64,000 nucleotides of DNA, from positions 1-64,000 of the forward strand of contig JAKEHU010000036.1 of assembly GCA_022614855.1 (NCBI GenBank), in the 5' to 3' direction. Numbering within the stretch: the stretch's first letter is position 1; every line of letters begins with the position of its first letter. The translations under genes were made by a program, and so were the position numbers. Positions 15,696 through 25,463 of the stretch are shown in pieces. This stretch comes from Chlamydiota bacterium. GTDB taxonomy: Bacteria; Chlamydiota; Chlamydiia; Chlamydiales; Rhabdochlamydiaceae. The notes beneath the pieces were generated by a model that saw only the letters and a list, made by a program, of their open reading frames with translations, made no database searches and was not told the DNA's origin.

Positions 15696-16450
15696 GTAAA
15701 GCTTACCAACATTTTGAAGAAAAAAGTACAGTAGAACACCTGAAGGAAGCGAGAATCAAAGCAAGTACCATTGCCTCTGAAATGCATGGTATAGAAGTCC
15801 CAGGCTATTTTGCTGCGATTTTTGATAGCGCAAGAGATAGTATGATTGCCTTGCTTCTCTTATGGGCGATTTTTATTCAAATTTCTTTTACCTATTCTCT
15901 TGCGATCTGTCTTTTCTTTGCTCTTGGGTGGGTCATTTGGAAAACGGGTAGAAGTGGTCTTTTGGCCTATGCGAGATTGGAAAGATTGCACCGACTCATT
16001 GAACAAGAGAGATGGGAAATCGAACACCATCGAGATCAGGAAAAAGAAGAATTAAGAGAAATGTATCAAGCAAAAGGACTTTCAGGAAAACTCCTAGAAG
16101 AGGTGGTTGAAATTCTCATGGCCGATGATAATCGGCTTCTTCAGGTGATGTTGGAAGAAGAGCTCGGATTAACCTTAGAAGCATATGAGCACCCTTTGAA
16201 ACAGGCGCTTGGTGCTCTCATTGGAAGTGCAATTTCTGCAGTTGTATTTCTTTTATCTTTTTGGCTCTTTCCTTTTTTTGCCCCTCCCATTTTGGGATTA
16301 TCTATCATCATCTTCTCCACTTTTTATGCAGCCAAACTGCAAAAGAATGAGCCTACTGGAGCCATCATCTGGAATCTCTCCATTGCTCTCTTTTGCACAG
16401 GAGGGGTATACTTTGGAGCAAAACTGTTTTTGTCCCTGTTAAAAACATGA
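15692..16450 (+). CDS. VIT1/CCC1-like membrane protein (CT728-type)
   Basis: Integral membrane protein of 252 residues. Two hydrophobic segments near 48-85 are followed by a cytosolic helical hairpin rich in Glu (QEKEELREMYQAKGLSGKLLEEV, then MLEEELGL). That charged segment is the hallmark of the VIT1/CCC1 group, where it forms a metal-binding stalk for Fe2+/Mn2+. Three more hydrophobic segments follow (about 175-250). The family call is by pattern, so a transported ion is inferred, not shown. It overlaps its neighbours by ATGA on both sides; the partner downstream is a metal ATPase, which supports a role in metal handling. Confidence 0.72.
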   Translation: MSKAYQHFEEKSTVEHLKEARIKASTIASEMHGIEVPGYFAAIFDSARDSMIALLLLWAIFIQISFTYSLAICLFFALGWVIWKTGRSGLLAYARLERLHRLIEQERWEIEHHRDQEKEELREMYQAKGLSGKLLEEVVEILMADDNRLLQVMLEEELGLTLEAYEHPLKQALGALIGSAISAVVFLLSFWLFPFFAPPILGLSIIIFSTFYAAKLQKNEPTGAIIWNLSIALFCTGGVYFGAKLFLSLLKT

Positions 16451-18429
16451 TGAGTGCCCCTTATTCTTTTGATGAATTCTTTGCTTCCGGAAAAGAAGAG
16501 AGTATCAGCCCTTTTTTAACTCCCAATTCCAGAAATTGGGGGAAAAACATTTCTTTAAAAGCGGCTATTTTAGCGGCCTTTCTTTTGGCAATTGCTTTTG
16601 GATTTTCCTTTTTTAATGCAAATGCTTCCTTTCTTGTGCTATCCAGTGTTTATTTTATCGTCGGGACACCAGCTCTCATCGGTTCTTTAGAGGATTTAAA
16701 AAATTTAGAGATCAATATCGACGTTTTGATGACCCTTGCTGCTCTTCTCTCTATCTTGATTGGAAGTGAGCTCGAGGGGGCGCTGCTCCTAGTGCTCTTT
16801 GCCCTTTCTGCTGCAATGGAAAATTCAGTGAACCGAAAAACCAAAACAGCTCTCATCCATTTGCAAAAACTCTCTCCTAAAATGGCCTGGTTCATCGAAA
16901 AAGATGGATCGATCATACAAAAATCCATTCGTGAAATTGGCGTTGGATCCTCCATTTTAATCAAAGCAGGGGAAATTATCCCCCTAGATGGACTAGTTTC
17001 TCAAGGAAGTTCTTTTATCAACTTATCGCATTTAACAGGTGAAAGTGAACCAATGCAAAAAATCGTTGGAAGTGAAGTAGCTGCCGGTGCATTAAATTTG
17101 GATGGAACGTTGAATGTAACAGTGACGAGAACCAGCACAGATTCTACCTTGAGCAGGATTATCAAACTCATCACACAAGCACAAATGGCAAAACCCCCGA
17201 TTGAGAGGTTTCTCGATCGATTTGGAAAATGGTATGCCAGCTCTATCATCCTTCTCGCTTTAAGTTTTGCCCTTCTTCTCCCTTTCTTCTTTGCTATGGC
17301 TTATGTTGGAGAAAATGGATCGATTTATCGAGCATTGACCTTTTTGATTGCAGCTTCGCCTTGCGCACTCATCATTGCCACTCCAACAGCATACCTAAGT
17401 GCACTCAGCAGCTGTGCAAAAAAGGGAATCATCTTAAAGGGTGGGGTTATTTTAGATGCTCTTGATCGTTGTTCTATCATTGCTTTTGATAAAACAGGGA
17501 CACTCACTACTGGAAAATTGGAATTTGTCAAAGTAGATCCTCTTTTTGAAGGCATGGAAAAACTGCCGGAAAATCTTATCATTCAGATGGCAGCAAGCCT
17601 TGAAAAACATGCAGTGCATCCAATTGGGTCAGCTATAGAAGCCGAGGCAAAAAAAAGAGGCCTTTCCACAATAGAAATTTCCCATTTTCATGCAAAATCA
17701 GGATTTGGAATTGAAGCACTGATTTCGATTCAAGGGGAAAAAGTAGCAGCAGTAATTGGCCACCCCGGATACATTGAACAAAAAATTCCCATTAAACAAA
17801 TGGAAAAATGGCACCAAGTTAAGAAAAAAATCTTTCAAATAGAGCAGCTCAATACCCTTTTCCTTATCAAAGACTCTCTATATGCTTTCCATTTTCAAGA
17901 TGAGATTCGGAAGGAAAGTATTGATCTCTTTCAAAATCTGAAAAAGAAAAATGAGCTACATCTCATCATGTTGACAGGAGACCACTCAGAACATGCGCGC
18001 ATCGTGGCAGACTCCCTTGGAATTCATGAAATCTACACTGACCTTCGCCCCGAAAATAAACTCGACAAAATTGCTGAACTTTCCCAAAAAGGAGATCTCA
18101 TCATGGTCGGAGATGGAATCAATGATGCTCCTGCTTTAGCGCGCTCTAATGTCGGCGTTTCAATGGGAAAGATTGGCAGTGCAACAGCAGTTGATGCTTC
18201 CGATGTTGTCTTTTTACAAGACGACCTATCTCTTCTCGATTGGCTGATTGACAAAGCAAAAAAAACGACCCAGATCGTGCGTCAAAACCTCACCCTTGCT
18301 CTATGTGTCATTTTTTTCGCGACAACCCCGGCCCTTCTTGGCCTTGTCCCCCTTTGGGTTGCCGTTCTTCTTCACGAAGGAGGTACTGTACTCGTCGGTT
18401 TAAATAGCCTTCGTTTATTAAAGAGTTAA
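16447..18429 (+). CDS. P1B-type metal-transporting ATPase, probably P1B-4 (Co/Fe-type)
   Basis: ATP-driven metal exporter, 660 residues. It has LTGESEP in the actuator domain, the phosphorylation site DKTGTLT (Asp348), the nucleotide-domain HP motif in AVHPIGSA and GDGINDAP. There is no N-terminal metal-binding domain. The transmembrane metal site reads SPC (304-306), not CPC, and the last helix carries HEGGT (643-647). SPC plus HEGGT is the signature of P1B-4 pumps such as CoaT and PfeT. The common label 'ZntA' is therefore probably wrong. The ATG at 16447 overlaps the stop of the VIT-like gene, implying coupling. Confidence 0.88.
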   Translation: MMSAPYSFDEFFASGKEESISPFLTPNSRNWGKNISLKAAILAAFLLAIAFGFSFFNANASFLVLSSVYFIVGTPALIGSLEDLKNLEINIDVLMTLAALLSILIGSELEGALLLVLFALSAAMENSVNRKTKTALIHLQKLSPKMAWFIEKDGSIIQKSIREIGVGSSILIKAGEIIPLDGLVSQGSSFINLSHLTGESEPMQKIVGSEVAAGALNLDGTLNVTVTRTSTDSTLSRIIKLITQAQMAKPPIERFLDRFGKWYASSIILLALSFALLLPFFFAMAYVGENGSIYRALTFLIAASPCALIIATPTAYLSALSSCAKKGIILKGGVILDALDRCSIIAFDKTGTLTTGKLEFVKVDPLFEGMEKLPENLIIQMAASLEKHAVHPIGSAIEAEAKKRGLSTIEISHFHAKSGFGIEALISIQGEKVAAVIGHPGYIEQKIPIKQMEKWHQVKKKIFQIEQLNTLFLIKDSLYAFHFQDEIRKESIDLFQNLKKKNELHLIMLTGDHSEHARIVADSLGIHEIYTDLRPENKLDKIAELSQKGDLIMVGDGINDAPALARSNVGVSMGKIGSATAVDASDVVFLQDDLSLLDWLIDKAKKTTQIVRQNLTLALCVIFFATTPALLGLVPLWVAVLLHEGGTVLVGLNSLRLLKS

Positions 18430-18526
18430 CTCACAGAATAATCAAGCGACTAAAAAGAAGAATCTTGTTAGCAGATTGAAATTATTTTCTCACTCTGTCA
18501 TGTAGAAAGAGGGAAGGGGTATCTAC

Positions 18527-21500
18527 ATGCAAGAAAAAAAGGATCTAAAACTCCATTTACAGGAAGCCATCCAAAAAGAGAGCCGCAAATGTGAAGAATG
18601 CTATACGTGGCTCCATGAGCACATGCCTCCCAGCTTTTTTGAAGAGATTCAAAAAGATGATATTTTGCTTGTCGCGCATAACTTAATGGGTCTTGATCTT
18701 CAAGAGTTTTTTACCCAAATTCATTTGAAAACTCGCGCTATTGTTCTCTGTTTAGATAGTCCTGATGCTGACCTGACCATTTTAGCACAGTATCAAAACT
18801 ATGGAATCAAACACTATCGAACCTTTATCTCCAATGCTCCGCCTCCTTACCCTTATATTTCTACTCCTCTTCGCATCGCAACGATCTATTTTACCCATGC
18901 TCCTGAGGTAGAAACAGGAGATCTTTTATCACAAACGCAAAAAGAGGAGATTCTAAAATTGGTAAAAGAGAAAAATCCCGAAGTGAGCGATTTGGAATTC
19001 CAAAAACTGATTTCAGGTCTGAGTTCTCGTTTTCTCCGAGGGATGACTCAAGAAAGACTCATCATGGCACTGGATATGTTTTTTCGAGCAAAAGCACGCG
19101 ACCCTTGTCAGTATGAAGTGAAGTACAATGAGGATTGGAAGGAAAGAAAAGAGGTCCCTTCCATGCAGATTGTCTTTGCTTGGAAAAATGTTCCAAAACA
19201 CCATTTCCTATACATGATGGCAAAAATGATCCATCGCCACGGACTTGCTATTCGAAGAGTCATTGCGACCTACATTGATCCTTACAGCAAAAATTCTATT
19301 CTCATCATGTCGCTTGGAATCCATGGAATCAATGGAGGAGCTGCTTGGGATGAGGCCAATATCCCTGACTTCCTAAAAGAGCTAGTCACATTGAAATATT
19401 TTGAATGGATGGAAAAAATTGAAAAGACTTTTGTCGACTCCAATCTAGTCACAGGGAATATCGGCAATCTGATTAAAGCAATGGCCCATTTTATCCATCA
19501 GGTTTTAGTTCAAATTGACATCAACATGTATAGCCTTTCCAACACCGAAGAAGGGCTTTGCCGTCATCCCGAACTAACCATTCTTCTTACACAGCTCTTC
19601 GAATATAAATTCAATCCAGAAACAATGGATAAAGTAAAACATGAAGAGACCAAAGCAGCTCTTTTAAAACTGATCGATGATTTGGATACGGGAAATGAGA
19701 TGAATGATGTACGGAGAAAAAATATCCTTAAACAGGGATTAAACTTTGTAGATCATTCATTAAAAACCAATTTTTATCGAAATAATAAAACTGCTTTTTC
19801 TTTTCGTTTGGATCCCGATTACCTAAATCTTCTTCCCTATGACCGGAAGGATAAATTTCCAGAAATCCCCTTTGCAATTTTTTTTATGAAAGGGATGTAT
19901 TACATCGGATTTCATATCCGCTTTAAAGATTTAGCAAGAGGTGGTTTAAGAACTGTATTTCCGCAAGAGCTAGAACAGATGATGTGGGAGAGAAACAATG
20001 TCTTTTCTGAATGTTATAACCTTGCTTATACCCAGCAAAAAAAGAATAAAGATATTCCCGAAGGAGGAGCAAAAGGAGTTATTTTCTTAGAACCCTACGA
20101 TCGGCTTTTATCAGAAGCGGAAATTTATCGAAAAGAACTGGTAGAAGCAGGATTTTCCCAAACCATTGTTGAAGAAAAACTCCACTCTTTTCATCAGGAA
20201 CAAAAACTGGAATATCTCTATCAGACACAGCGTTCCTATATAGAAAGCTTCATTACCCTACTCAACTGCGAACCCGATGGAACTCTTCGCGCCAAACACA
20301 TTGTCGATTATTGGAAAAAGCCCGAATACATCTATTTAGGTCCAGATGAAAATATGCACAATCCAATGATCGAATGGATTGCAAAGTTTAGTAAATACTA
20401 CAACTACAAACCTGGCAGTTCTTTCATCTCAAGCAAACCTGGGGCAGGAATCAACCACAAGGAATATGGAGTGACCTCATTTGGTGTTAACGTCTACATG
20501 GAAGAGGTGTTAAAATATCTCGGAATTGACCCAAGTAAGCAACCATTTACTGTAAAAATGTCTGGGGGTCCAGATGGAGATGTTGCCGGAAATCAGATGG
20601 TCAATCTCTATAAATTTTTCCCAAAAACAGCAAAACTCTTAACTTTAATCGACATCTCTGGAGTTATTTATGATCCAGAAGGATTGGATCTTAAAATCCT
20701 CACGACCTTTTTTACAGAGGTAAAACCCATCCGTTTTTATCCTCATGAAAAATTGCATGAAGGGGGATTTCTCTTGGATCTTTCTACGAAACGAGAACAG
20801 ACGGTCTACGCTCAACAAACCTGCTGCTTCCGCATGAAACAGGGGAAAGTCGTAGAGGAATGGCTTTCAGGAAATGAGATGAACCACCTCCTTCGCCATC
20901 ATGTACATCAGACCAAAACCGATATATTCATCCCTGGAGGAGGGCGGCCAAAAACATTAGACGACCACAACTTTAAAGATTTTCTCGATGCAACTGGTAA
21001 ACCAACTGCAAAAGCCATTATAGAGGGAGCAAATCTCTATTTGACTCCTTGGGCTAGGAGATCCCTTGAAAAACTTGGCGTGTTAATCATCAAAGACAGC
21101 TCAGCAAATAAAGGTGGTGTCATCTGTTCTTCTTTTGAAGTTTTGTCTGGTCTGACCTTATCAGAAGAAGAGTTCATTCAACACAAACCAAAGTTGATGA
21201 AGGAAATTCTCGTTATCATTGGGCAAAAAGCTCGAAATGAAGCACACCTACTTTTATCGACACATAGCCAAAAAGGGGCCTATCTCACCGATATTTCTGA
21301 ATGGATTTCCCAAAAAATCAATACATTTAAATACCAGCTTCTCGACCACCTTCTTACGAAACCTCTTTCCAATGATCCCAAAGATCCCCTCACCCAATGT
21401 CTATTCAATTATTGTCCTTCTCTCCTCAGAGAGCAATACCAAGATCGCATTCTCTCAAACATTCCAGATGGACATAAAAAGGCCATTATTGCAGCATATC

Positions 21501-21601
21501 TTGCTTCTAAGGTTGTCTATACCAAAGGGTTAGATTGGTCACCCAACTTGGTCGACATTTTACCCCTTCTCTTAAAAGATCCAGGACTCATAAATCCCTA
21601 A
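18527..21601 (+). CDS. NAD-specific glutamate dehydrogenase, large type
   Basis: Oxidatively deaminates glutamate to 2-oxoglutarate, feeding the TCA cycle and probably reflecting use of host amino acids. It has 1024 residues, near the size of the yeast Gdh2 class (about 115 kDa) and smaller than the 180-kDa bacterial class. The long N-terminal region is regulatory. The catalytic part starts at about 460 with RGGLRTVFPQE and PEGGAKGVIF, and the nucleotide-binding part shows MSGGPDGDVAGNQM and IEGANLYLTPWARR. SSANKGGVICSSFEVL is also conserved. GGAAGGGG lies just upstream of the ATG. It appears to be transcribed alone. Confidence 0.9.
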   Translation: MQEKKDLKLHLQEAIQKESRKCEECYTWLHEHMPPSFFEEIQKDDILLVAHNLMGLDLQEFFTQIHLKTRAIVLCLDSPDADLTILAQYQNYGIKHYRTFISNAPPPYPYISTPLRIATIYFTHAPEVETGDLLSQTQKEEILKLVKEKNPEVSDLEFQKLISGLSSRFLRGMTQERLIMALDMFFRAKARDPCQYEVKYNEDWKERKEVPSMQIVFAWKNVPKHHFLYMMAKMIHRHGLAIRRVIATYIDPYSKNSILIMSLGIHGINGGAAWDEANIPDFLKELVTLKYFEWMEKIEKTFVDSNLVTGNIGNLIKAMAHFIHQVLVQIDINMYSLSNTEEGLCRHPELTILLTQLFEYKFNPETMDKVKHEETKAALLKLIDDLDTGNEMNDVRRKNILKQGLNFVDHSLKTNFYRNNKTAFSFRLDPDYLNLLPYDRKDKFPEIPFAIFFMKGMYYIGFHIRFKDLARGGLRTVFPQELEQMMWERNNVFSECYNLAYTQQKKNKDIPEGGAKGVIFLEPYDRLLSEAEIYRKELVEAGFSQTIVEEKLHSFHQEQKLEYLYQTQRSYIESFITLLNCEPDGTLRAKHIVDYWKKPEYIYLGPDENMHNPMIEWIAKFSKYYNYKPGSSFISSKPGAGINHKEYGVTSFGVNVYMEEVLKYLGIDPSKQPFTVKMSGGPDGDVAGNQMVNLYKFFPKTAKLLTLIDISGVIYDPEGLDLKILTTFFTEVKPIRFYPHEKLHEGGFLLDLSTKREQTVYAQQTCCFRMKQGKVVEEWLSGNEMNHLLRHHVHQTKTDIFIPGGGRPKTLDDHNFKDFLDATGKPTAKAIIEGANLYLTPWARRSLEKLGVLIIKDSSANKGGVICSSFEVLSGLTLSEEEFIQHKPKLMKEILVIIGQKARNEAHLLLSTHSQKGAYLTDISEWISQKINTFKYQLLDHLLTKPLSNDPKDPLTQCLFNYCPSLLREQYQDRILSNIPDGHKKAIIAAYLASKVVYTKGLDWSPNLVDILPLLLKDPGLINP

Positions 21602-21625
21602 TTCTAAATAAATTACATGAGTCTT

Positions 21626-21652
21626 TCAGCAATCTTATCTAAAGACTGCTAA
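21626..21652. promoter_or_regulatory. Degenerate CIRCE operator (HrcA-binding site)
   Basis: TCAGCAATC - 9 bases - GACTGCTAA matches the CIRCE consensus (TTAGCACTC-N9-GAGTGCTAA) with two mismatches in the left arm and one in the right, and exact spacing. It lies directly upstream of hrcA, where autoregulation is expected. Confidence 0.78.
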
Positions 21653-21657
21653 ATTTC

Positions 21658-21686
21658 TTGTTCTTTCTTTTCCTTTTTGATACAAT
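21658..21686 (+). promoter_or_regulatory. Putative promoter of hrcA-grpE-dnaK
   Basis: TTGTTC (-35, 21658-21663), 17 bases, TACAAT (-10, 21681-21686; 5 of 6). The -35 begins six bases after the CIRCE element, so bound HrcA would block polymerase. Confidence 0.55.
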
Positions 21687-21710
21687 TAAGGTGTAAAAAA
21701 AAATATACCT

Positions 21711-22874
21711 ATGTTGAGACCGATACAATCTAAAAAACCCTCTAAAGAAAAACGGGAAAAGCAGGTGCTACTCGGCCTGGTTGAGCTTTATTTAAAGATG
21801 GGGAGTCCGATTGGCTCCAATACCCTTCGAGAAAACGGGTTTGAATCCTTAAGTTCAGCAACCATTCGCAACTATTTTTCCAAACTAGAAAAAACAGGTT
21901 TTCTCAAACAGCAACATTCTTCAGGAGGCCGAGTTCCTACACAGCTTGCCTACAAATTCTATGCAGATAGCCACCTACCTCATGCCTCTACCCAAGAAAA
22001 AGACAAAGATTTCTTTCGATCAAGATTAGAACCAGAAAATAGAGAGCCAGCAGCATTCTTGCAAAAAGCAGCAGAACTGGTAAGCGAATTAACAGGATGT
22101 GCGGTTTTCCTTTCTTCTCCAAGATTTGACCAAGACTTCATTTTGGACATCAAACTTTTGGCAATCGATCCAGAGCGCTATCTCTGTGTCCTCATTACAG
22201 ATTTTGGATTAGTGCATACAGAAATTCTCTTTGCCGACAAGAACATGGGCAATTTTAATGTAAAACGCATTGAAACTTACCTTCACTCGCGCATTTCCGG
22301 CCTGAATAAACCCCAGCTCAGTAAAGAAGAAGAAACTATTGCAAACCATTTTTACAAAGAAATCATGCTCAGACACATTGTCCACTATTCCAACTTTAGC
22401 GCAGACGACATTTACAAAACTGGATTTTCTAAACTTTTAAATTACCCTGACTTTAATAATGCGACTGCACTGGCAAGTGGACTTTCACTCTTTGAAAATC
22501 GAAATGATTTAAGCCAAATTTTGAATGAAGCTTGCAAGAAAAATGATATTTTTTGTTGGATTGGCGAGGATTTGATCCCGCTTAGCAATGAATATTCTAG
22601 CTGCTCCATCATTGCAATTCCCTATCGAATTAATCAGACAATTGCAGGAGCCATTGCGATCATGGGCCCGAATCGCATTCACTATCGAAAACTATTTTCC
22701 ATTCTTAAAGCTTCATCGGAATATATCTCTGAAACACTAACAGCGCTTCTATACAAATTTAAAATTACCTTTAGACAACCCACCTCTCCCTCTATTGGGA
22801 TATCAGCAAAGAAAACAACATTTATCGATCAAAGCGATCGGTTATTTTTAGAAAACAAAGGAAAAGACTTATGA
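21711..22874 (+). CDS. hrcA: Heat-inducible transcription repressor HrcA
   Basis: Represses its own operon by binding CIRCE. The 387-residue protein starts with a winged-helix domain (SSATIRNYFSKLEKTGFL, SSGGRVPTQLAYKFY), followed by the dimerisation/IDD region; the tail TTFIDQSDRLFLENK corresponds to the C-terminal extension known in chlamydial HrcA. It heads the three-gene heat-shock operon and overlaps grpE by ATGA. The CIRCE element sits about 60 bases upstream. Confidence 0.95.
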   Translation: MLRPIQSKKPSKEKREKQVLLGLVELYLKMGSPIGSNTLRENGFESLSSATIRNYFSKLEKTGFLKQQHSSGGRVPTQLAYKFYADSHLPHASTQEKDKDFFRSRLEPENREPAAFLQKAAELVSELTGCAVFLSSPRFDQDFILDIKLLAIDPERYLCVLITDFGLVHTEILFADKNMGNFNVKRIETYLHSRISGLNKPQLSKEEETIANHFYKEIMLRHIVHYSNFSADDIYKTGFSKLLNYPDFNNATALASGLSLFENRNDLSQILNEACKKNDIFCWIGEDLIPLSNEYSSCSIIAIPYRINQTIAGAIAIMGPNRIHYRKLFSILKASSEYISETLTALLYKFKITFRQPTSPSIGISAKKTTFIDQSDRLFLENKGKDL

Positions 22875-23440
22875 CACGAGAAAAAGTAGAAAATCAAAAG
22901 GAAGAAAATCCCTCTTTAGAAGAAATACAAGAGAAAGCAGCAGGATCGACAAATTTAGAAAAGCAATTGGAAGAATACAAGGATAAATATTTTAGATTGC
23001 TAGCAGAAATGGAAAATGCAAGGCGCAGAATGCAAAAAGAAAAACAAGAGATGAACCGCTTTGCTGTAGAAAATGTGATAACAGAGATCCTTCTTCCCAT
23101 AGATACATTAGAAAAGGCTCTTCACTGCACAGATCAAATGTCACCTGAAACGCGAAGTTGGGCAACTGGATTCCAAATGATTTTATCCCAATTTAAAGAA
23201 ATTGTGATGAATCATGGGATCGTTGCTTTTTCTTCTGTAGGAGAAAAATTTGATCCACATAGACATGAAGCAGTAGAGGTCGTAGAAACAAAAGATCATC
23301 CTGAAGGGACAATCTTGCAAGAGTTTGTCAAGGGCTATAAGAGCGGAGATCGAACCATTCGCGCTGCACGAGTAAAAGTTGCAAAAGCCCCTTCAGAAGA
23401 AGAAAAAAATAAAGTTAACAATAAGGAGAATATATCATGA
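22871..23440 (+). CDS. grpE: Nucleotide exchange factor GrpE
   Basis: Co-chaperone that releases ADP from DnaK. The 189 residues comprise a charged N-terminal part, a long helix ([25 protein letters not shown] region), and a C-terminal beta domain with PHRHEAV and [16 protein letters not shown], the most conserved GrpE motif. It overlaps both hrcA and dnaK by ATGA, so the three are translationally coupled. Confidence 0.96.
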   Translation: MTREKVENQKEENPSLEEIQEKAAGSTNLEKQLEEYKDKYFRLLAEMENARRRMQKEKQEMNRFAVENVITEILLPIDTLEKALHCTDQMSPETRSWATGFQMILSQFKEIVMNHGIVAFSSVGEKFDPHRHEAVEVVETKDHPEGTILQEFVKGYKSGDRTIRAARVKVAKAPSEEEKNKVNNKENIS

Positions 23441-25374
23441 CAAACAAAACAGGAAAAAAAAGCAAAATCATAGGAATTGACCTTGGAACAACCAATTCTT
23501 GTGTATCAATTATGGAAGGGGGTTCTACCGTCGTAATTGCAAACGCTGAAGGCGGAAGAACAACTCCCTCTGTCGTTGGTTTCAAAGACAAGGAAAGGCT
23601 AGTCGGCGTGCCAGCAAAGCGTCAGGCAGTCACAAATCCAGAAAAAACAATCTATTCTGCAAAGCGATTCATCGGAAGAAAATTTCGAGAAGTGGCATCA
23701 GAGATCAAGAATGTCCCCTACAAAGTAAAAGAGGGAGAAAACGGAAATGCTGTCTTTGAAGTCGATGGGAAAACCGTTACTCCTGAAGAAGTAGGCGCAC
23801 AAGTCTTGATGAAAATGAAAGAAACTGCAGAAGCCTATCTCGGAGAAAAGGTAACAGAAGCAGTGATCACTGTCCCTGCCTACTTCAACGATTCTCAGCG
23901 TCAATCGACAAAAGATGCAGGAAGAATTGCAGGTCTGGATGTGAAGCGAATCATTCCAGAGCCTACTGCAGCGGCACTTGCTTATGGACTCGATAAACAG
24001 CACGATAAAAAAATTGCTGTTTTTGACCTAGGTGGAGGTACATTTGATATTTCCATTTTGGAAATCGGCGATGGCGTATTTGAAGTATTATCTACAAATG
24101 GCGATACCCATTTAGGTGGAGATGACTTTGACAATGCTATTTTGCAGTGGATATTAGATGAATTCAAAAAAGAGCATGGCATTGATCTTGGCAAAGACAA
24201 AATGGCTCTACAGCGCCTTCGCGATGCAGCTGAAAAGGCTAAAATTGAACTTTCAGGAACACAAACCACTGAAATCAATCAGCCTTTCATTACGATGGAT
24301 GCGCAGGGACCAAAACACCTTGCGCTCTCTTTAACCCGCGCGAAATTGGAAAGTCTCACTCACAATCTCATAGAGAGAACAAAAGAGCCTTGTTTGAAAG
24401 CTCTGCAAGATGCTGGTCTAAAGCCCTCGCAAATCGATGAAATCATCTTAGTAGGTGGAATGACTCGTATGCCTGCAGTTGAAAGAAAAGTTGTCGAAAT
24501 CTTTGGTAAAGAACCTCATAAAGGGGTCAACCCAGACGAGGTTGTAGCCGTTGGTGCTGCTATTCAAGGCGGCGTCATGACAGGTGATGTAAAAGACGTT
24601 TTACTGCTCGACGTAATCCCGCTTACCTTGGGAATTGAGACATTAGGAGGTGTAATGACTCCTCTAGTTGAAAGAAATACAACAATTCCTACGCAAAAAA
24701 AGCAGGTCTTTTCTACTGCTTCAGACAACCAACCAGCTGTAACCATTGTCGTACTTCAAGGGGAAAGACAACTGGCAAAGGATAATAAGAAGATCGGGAC
24801 ATTTGACCTTACAGACATCCCTCCAGCTCCTCGAGGAGTACCACAAATCGAGGTTTGCTTTGATATCGATGCAAATGGAATTTTGCAGGTATCGGCAAAA
24901 GACATACAGACAGGGAAAGAGCAGAAGATCCGCATTGAAGCAAAATCAGGATTAAATGAATCAGAAATCCAGAGTATGCTCAAAGATGCAGAACTTCATA
25001 GAGAGGAAGACAGAAAGCGCAAAGGGGAAATCGAAGCTCGCAATGAAGCAGATTCTCTTGTGTTCAGAGCGCAAAAATCTTTGAATGATTACAAAGATAA
25101 GATCCCTGCAAATGTCAATTCAGAAATTCAATCTAAAATCGATAGCTTGAAAAAAGCGTTAGAAGGGTCTGATATAGATAGAATCAAGTCTGCAACTGAT
25201 GAGCTGAACCAGTCCATACAAAAGATCGGGGAAGCAATGAGACAATCAGCCGGTAGCCAAGCCGCTGGTCAGCCGCAAGCTGGTCCTCAGCAAACGAGTG
25301 GATCTGGAAAACCTGCGGAAGAAAATATAGAGGATGCAGAAGTAGAAATTCTCGATGACGAAAACAAAAAATAA
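23437..25374 (+). CDS. dnaK: Molecular chaperone DnaK (Hsp70)
   Basis: ATP-dependent chaperone, 645 residues. Nucleotide domain motifs are [23 protein letters not shown] and [13 protein letters not shown]; the substrate-binding domain starts near 395 ([17 protein letters not shown]). The C-terminus is a Gln/Gly/Ala-rich linker followed by an acidic end ([10 protein letters not shown]). It is followed by a clear intrinsic terminator. No dnaJ lies nearby; in Chlamydia dnaJ is adjacent to the E1 alpha/beta gene (from memory), but it is not present at that place in this window. Confidence 0.98.
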   Translation: MTNKTGKKSKIIGIDLGTTNSCVSIMEGGSTVVIANAEGGRTTPSVVGFKDKERLVGVPAKRQAVTNPEKTIYSAKRFIGRKFREVASEIKNVPYKVKEGENGNAVFEVDGKTVTPEEVGAQVLMKMKETAEAYLGEKVTEAVITVPAYFNDSQRQSTKDAGRIAGLDVKRIIPEPTAAALAYGLDKQHDKKIAVFDLGGGTFDISILEIGDGVFEVLSTNGDTHLGGDDFDNAILQWILDEFKKEHGIDLGKDKMALQRLRDAAEKAKIELSGTQTTEINQPFITMDAQGPKHLALSLTRAKLESLTHNLIERTKEPCLKALQDAGLKPSQIDEIILVGGMTRMPAVERKVVEIFGKEPHKGVNPDEVVAVGAAIQGGVMTGDVKDVLLLDVIPLTLGIETLGGVMTPLVERNTTIPTQKKQVFSTASDNQPAVTIVVLQGERQLAKDNKKIGTFDLTDIPPAPRGVPQIEVCFDIDANGILQVSAKDIQTGKEQKIRIEAKSGLNESEIQSMLKDAELHREEDRKRKGEIEARNEADSLVFRAQKSLNDYKDKIPANVNSEIQSKIDSLKKALEGSDIDRIKSATDELNQSIQKIGEAMRQSAGSQAAGQPQAGPQQTSGSGKPAEENIEDAEVEILDDENKK

Positions 25375-25420
25375 ATCTTAGAACCTGTCCTAAAACTAGG
25401 CCTTTTAGAGATTTATCATG

Positions 25421-25455
25421 ATGCGCCAAGGAGAAAACTTTGGCGCATTTTTTTT
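25421..25455 (+). terminator. Intrinsic terminator after dnaK
   Basis: Stem ATGCGCCAA (25421-25429) / TTGGCGCAT (25440-25448), a 10-base loop and a run of T. It separates dnaK from the converging rseP gene. Confidence 0.85.
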
Positions 25456-25463
25456 ATTTAGAT

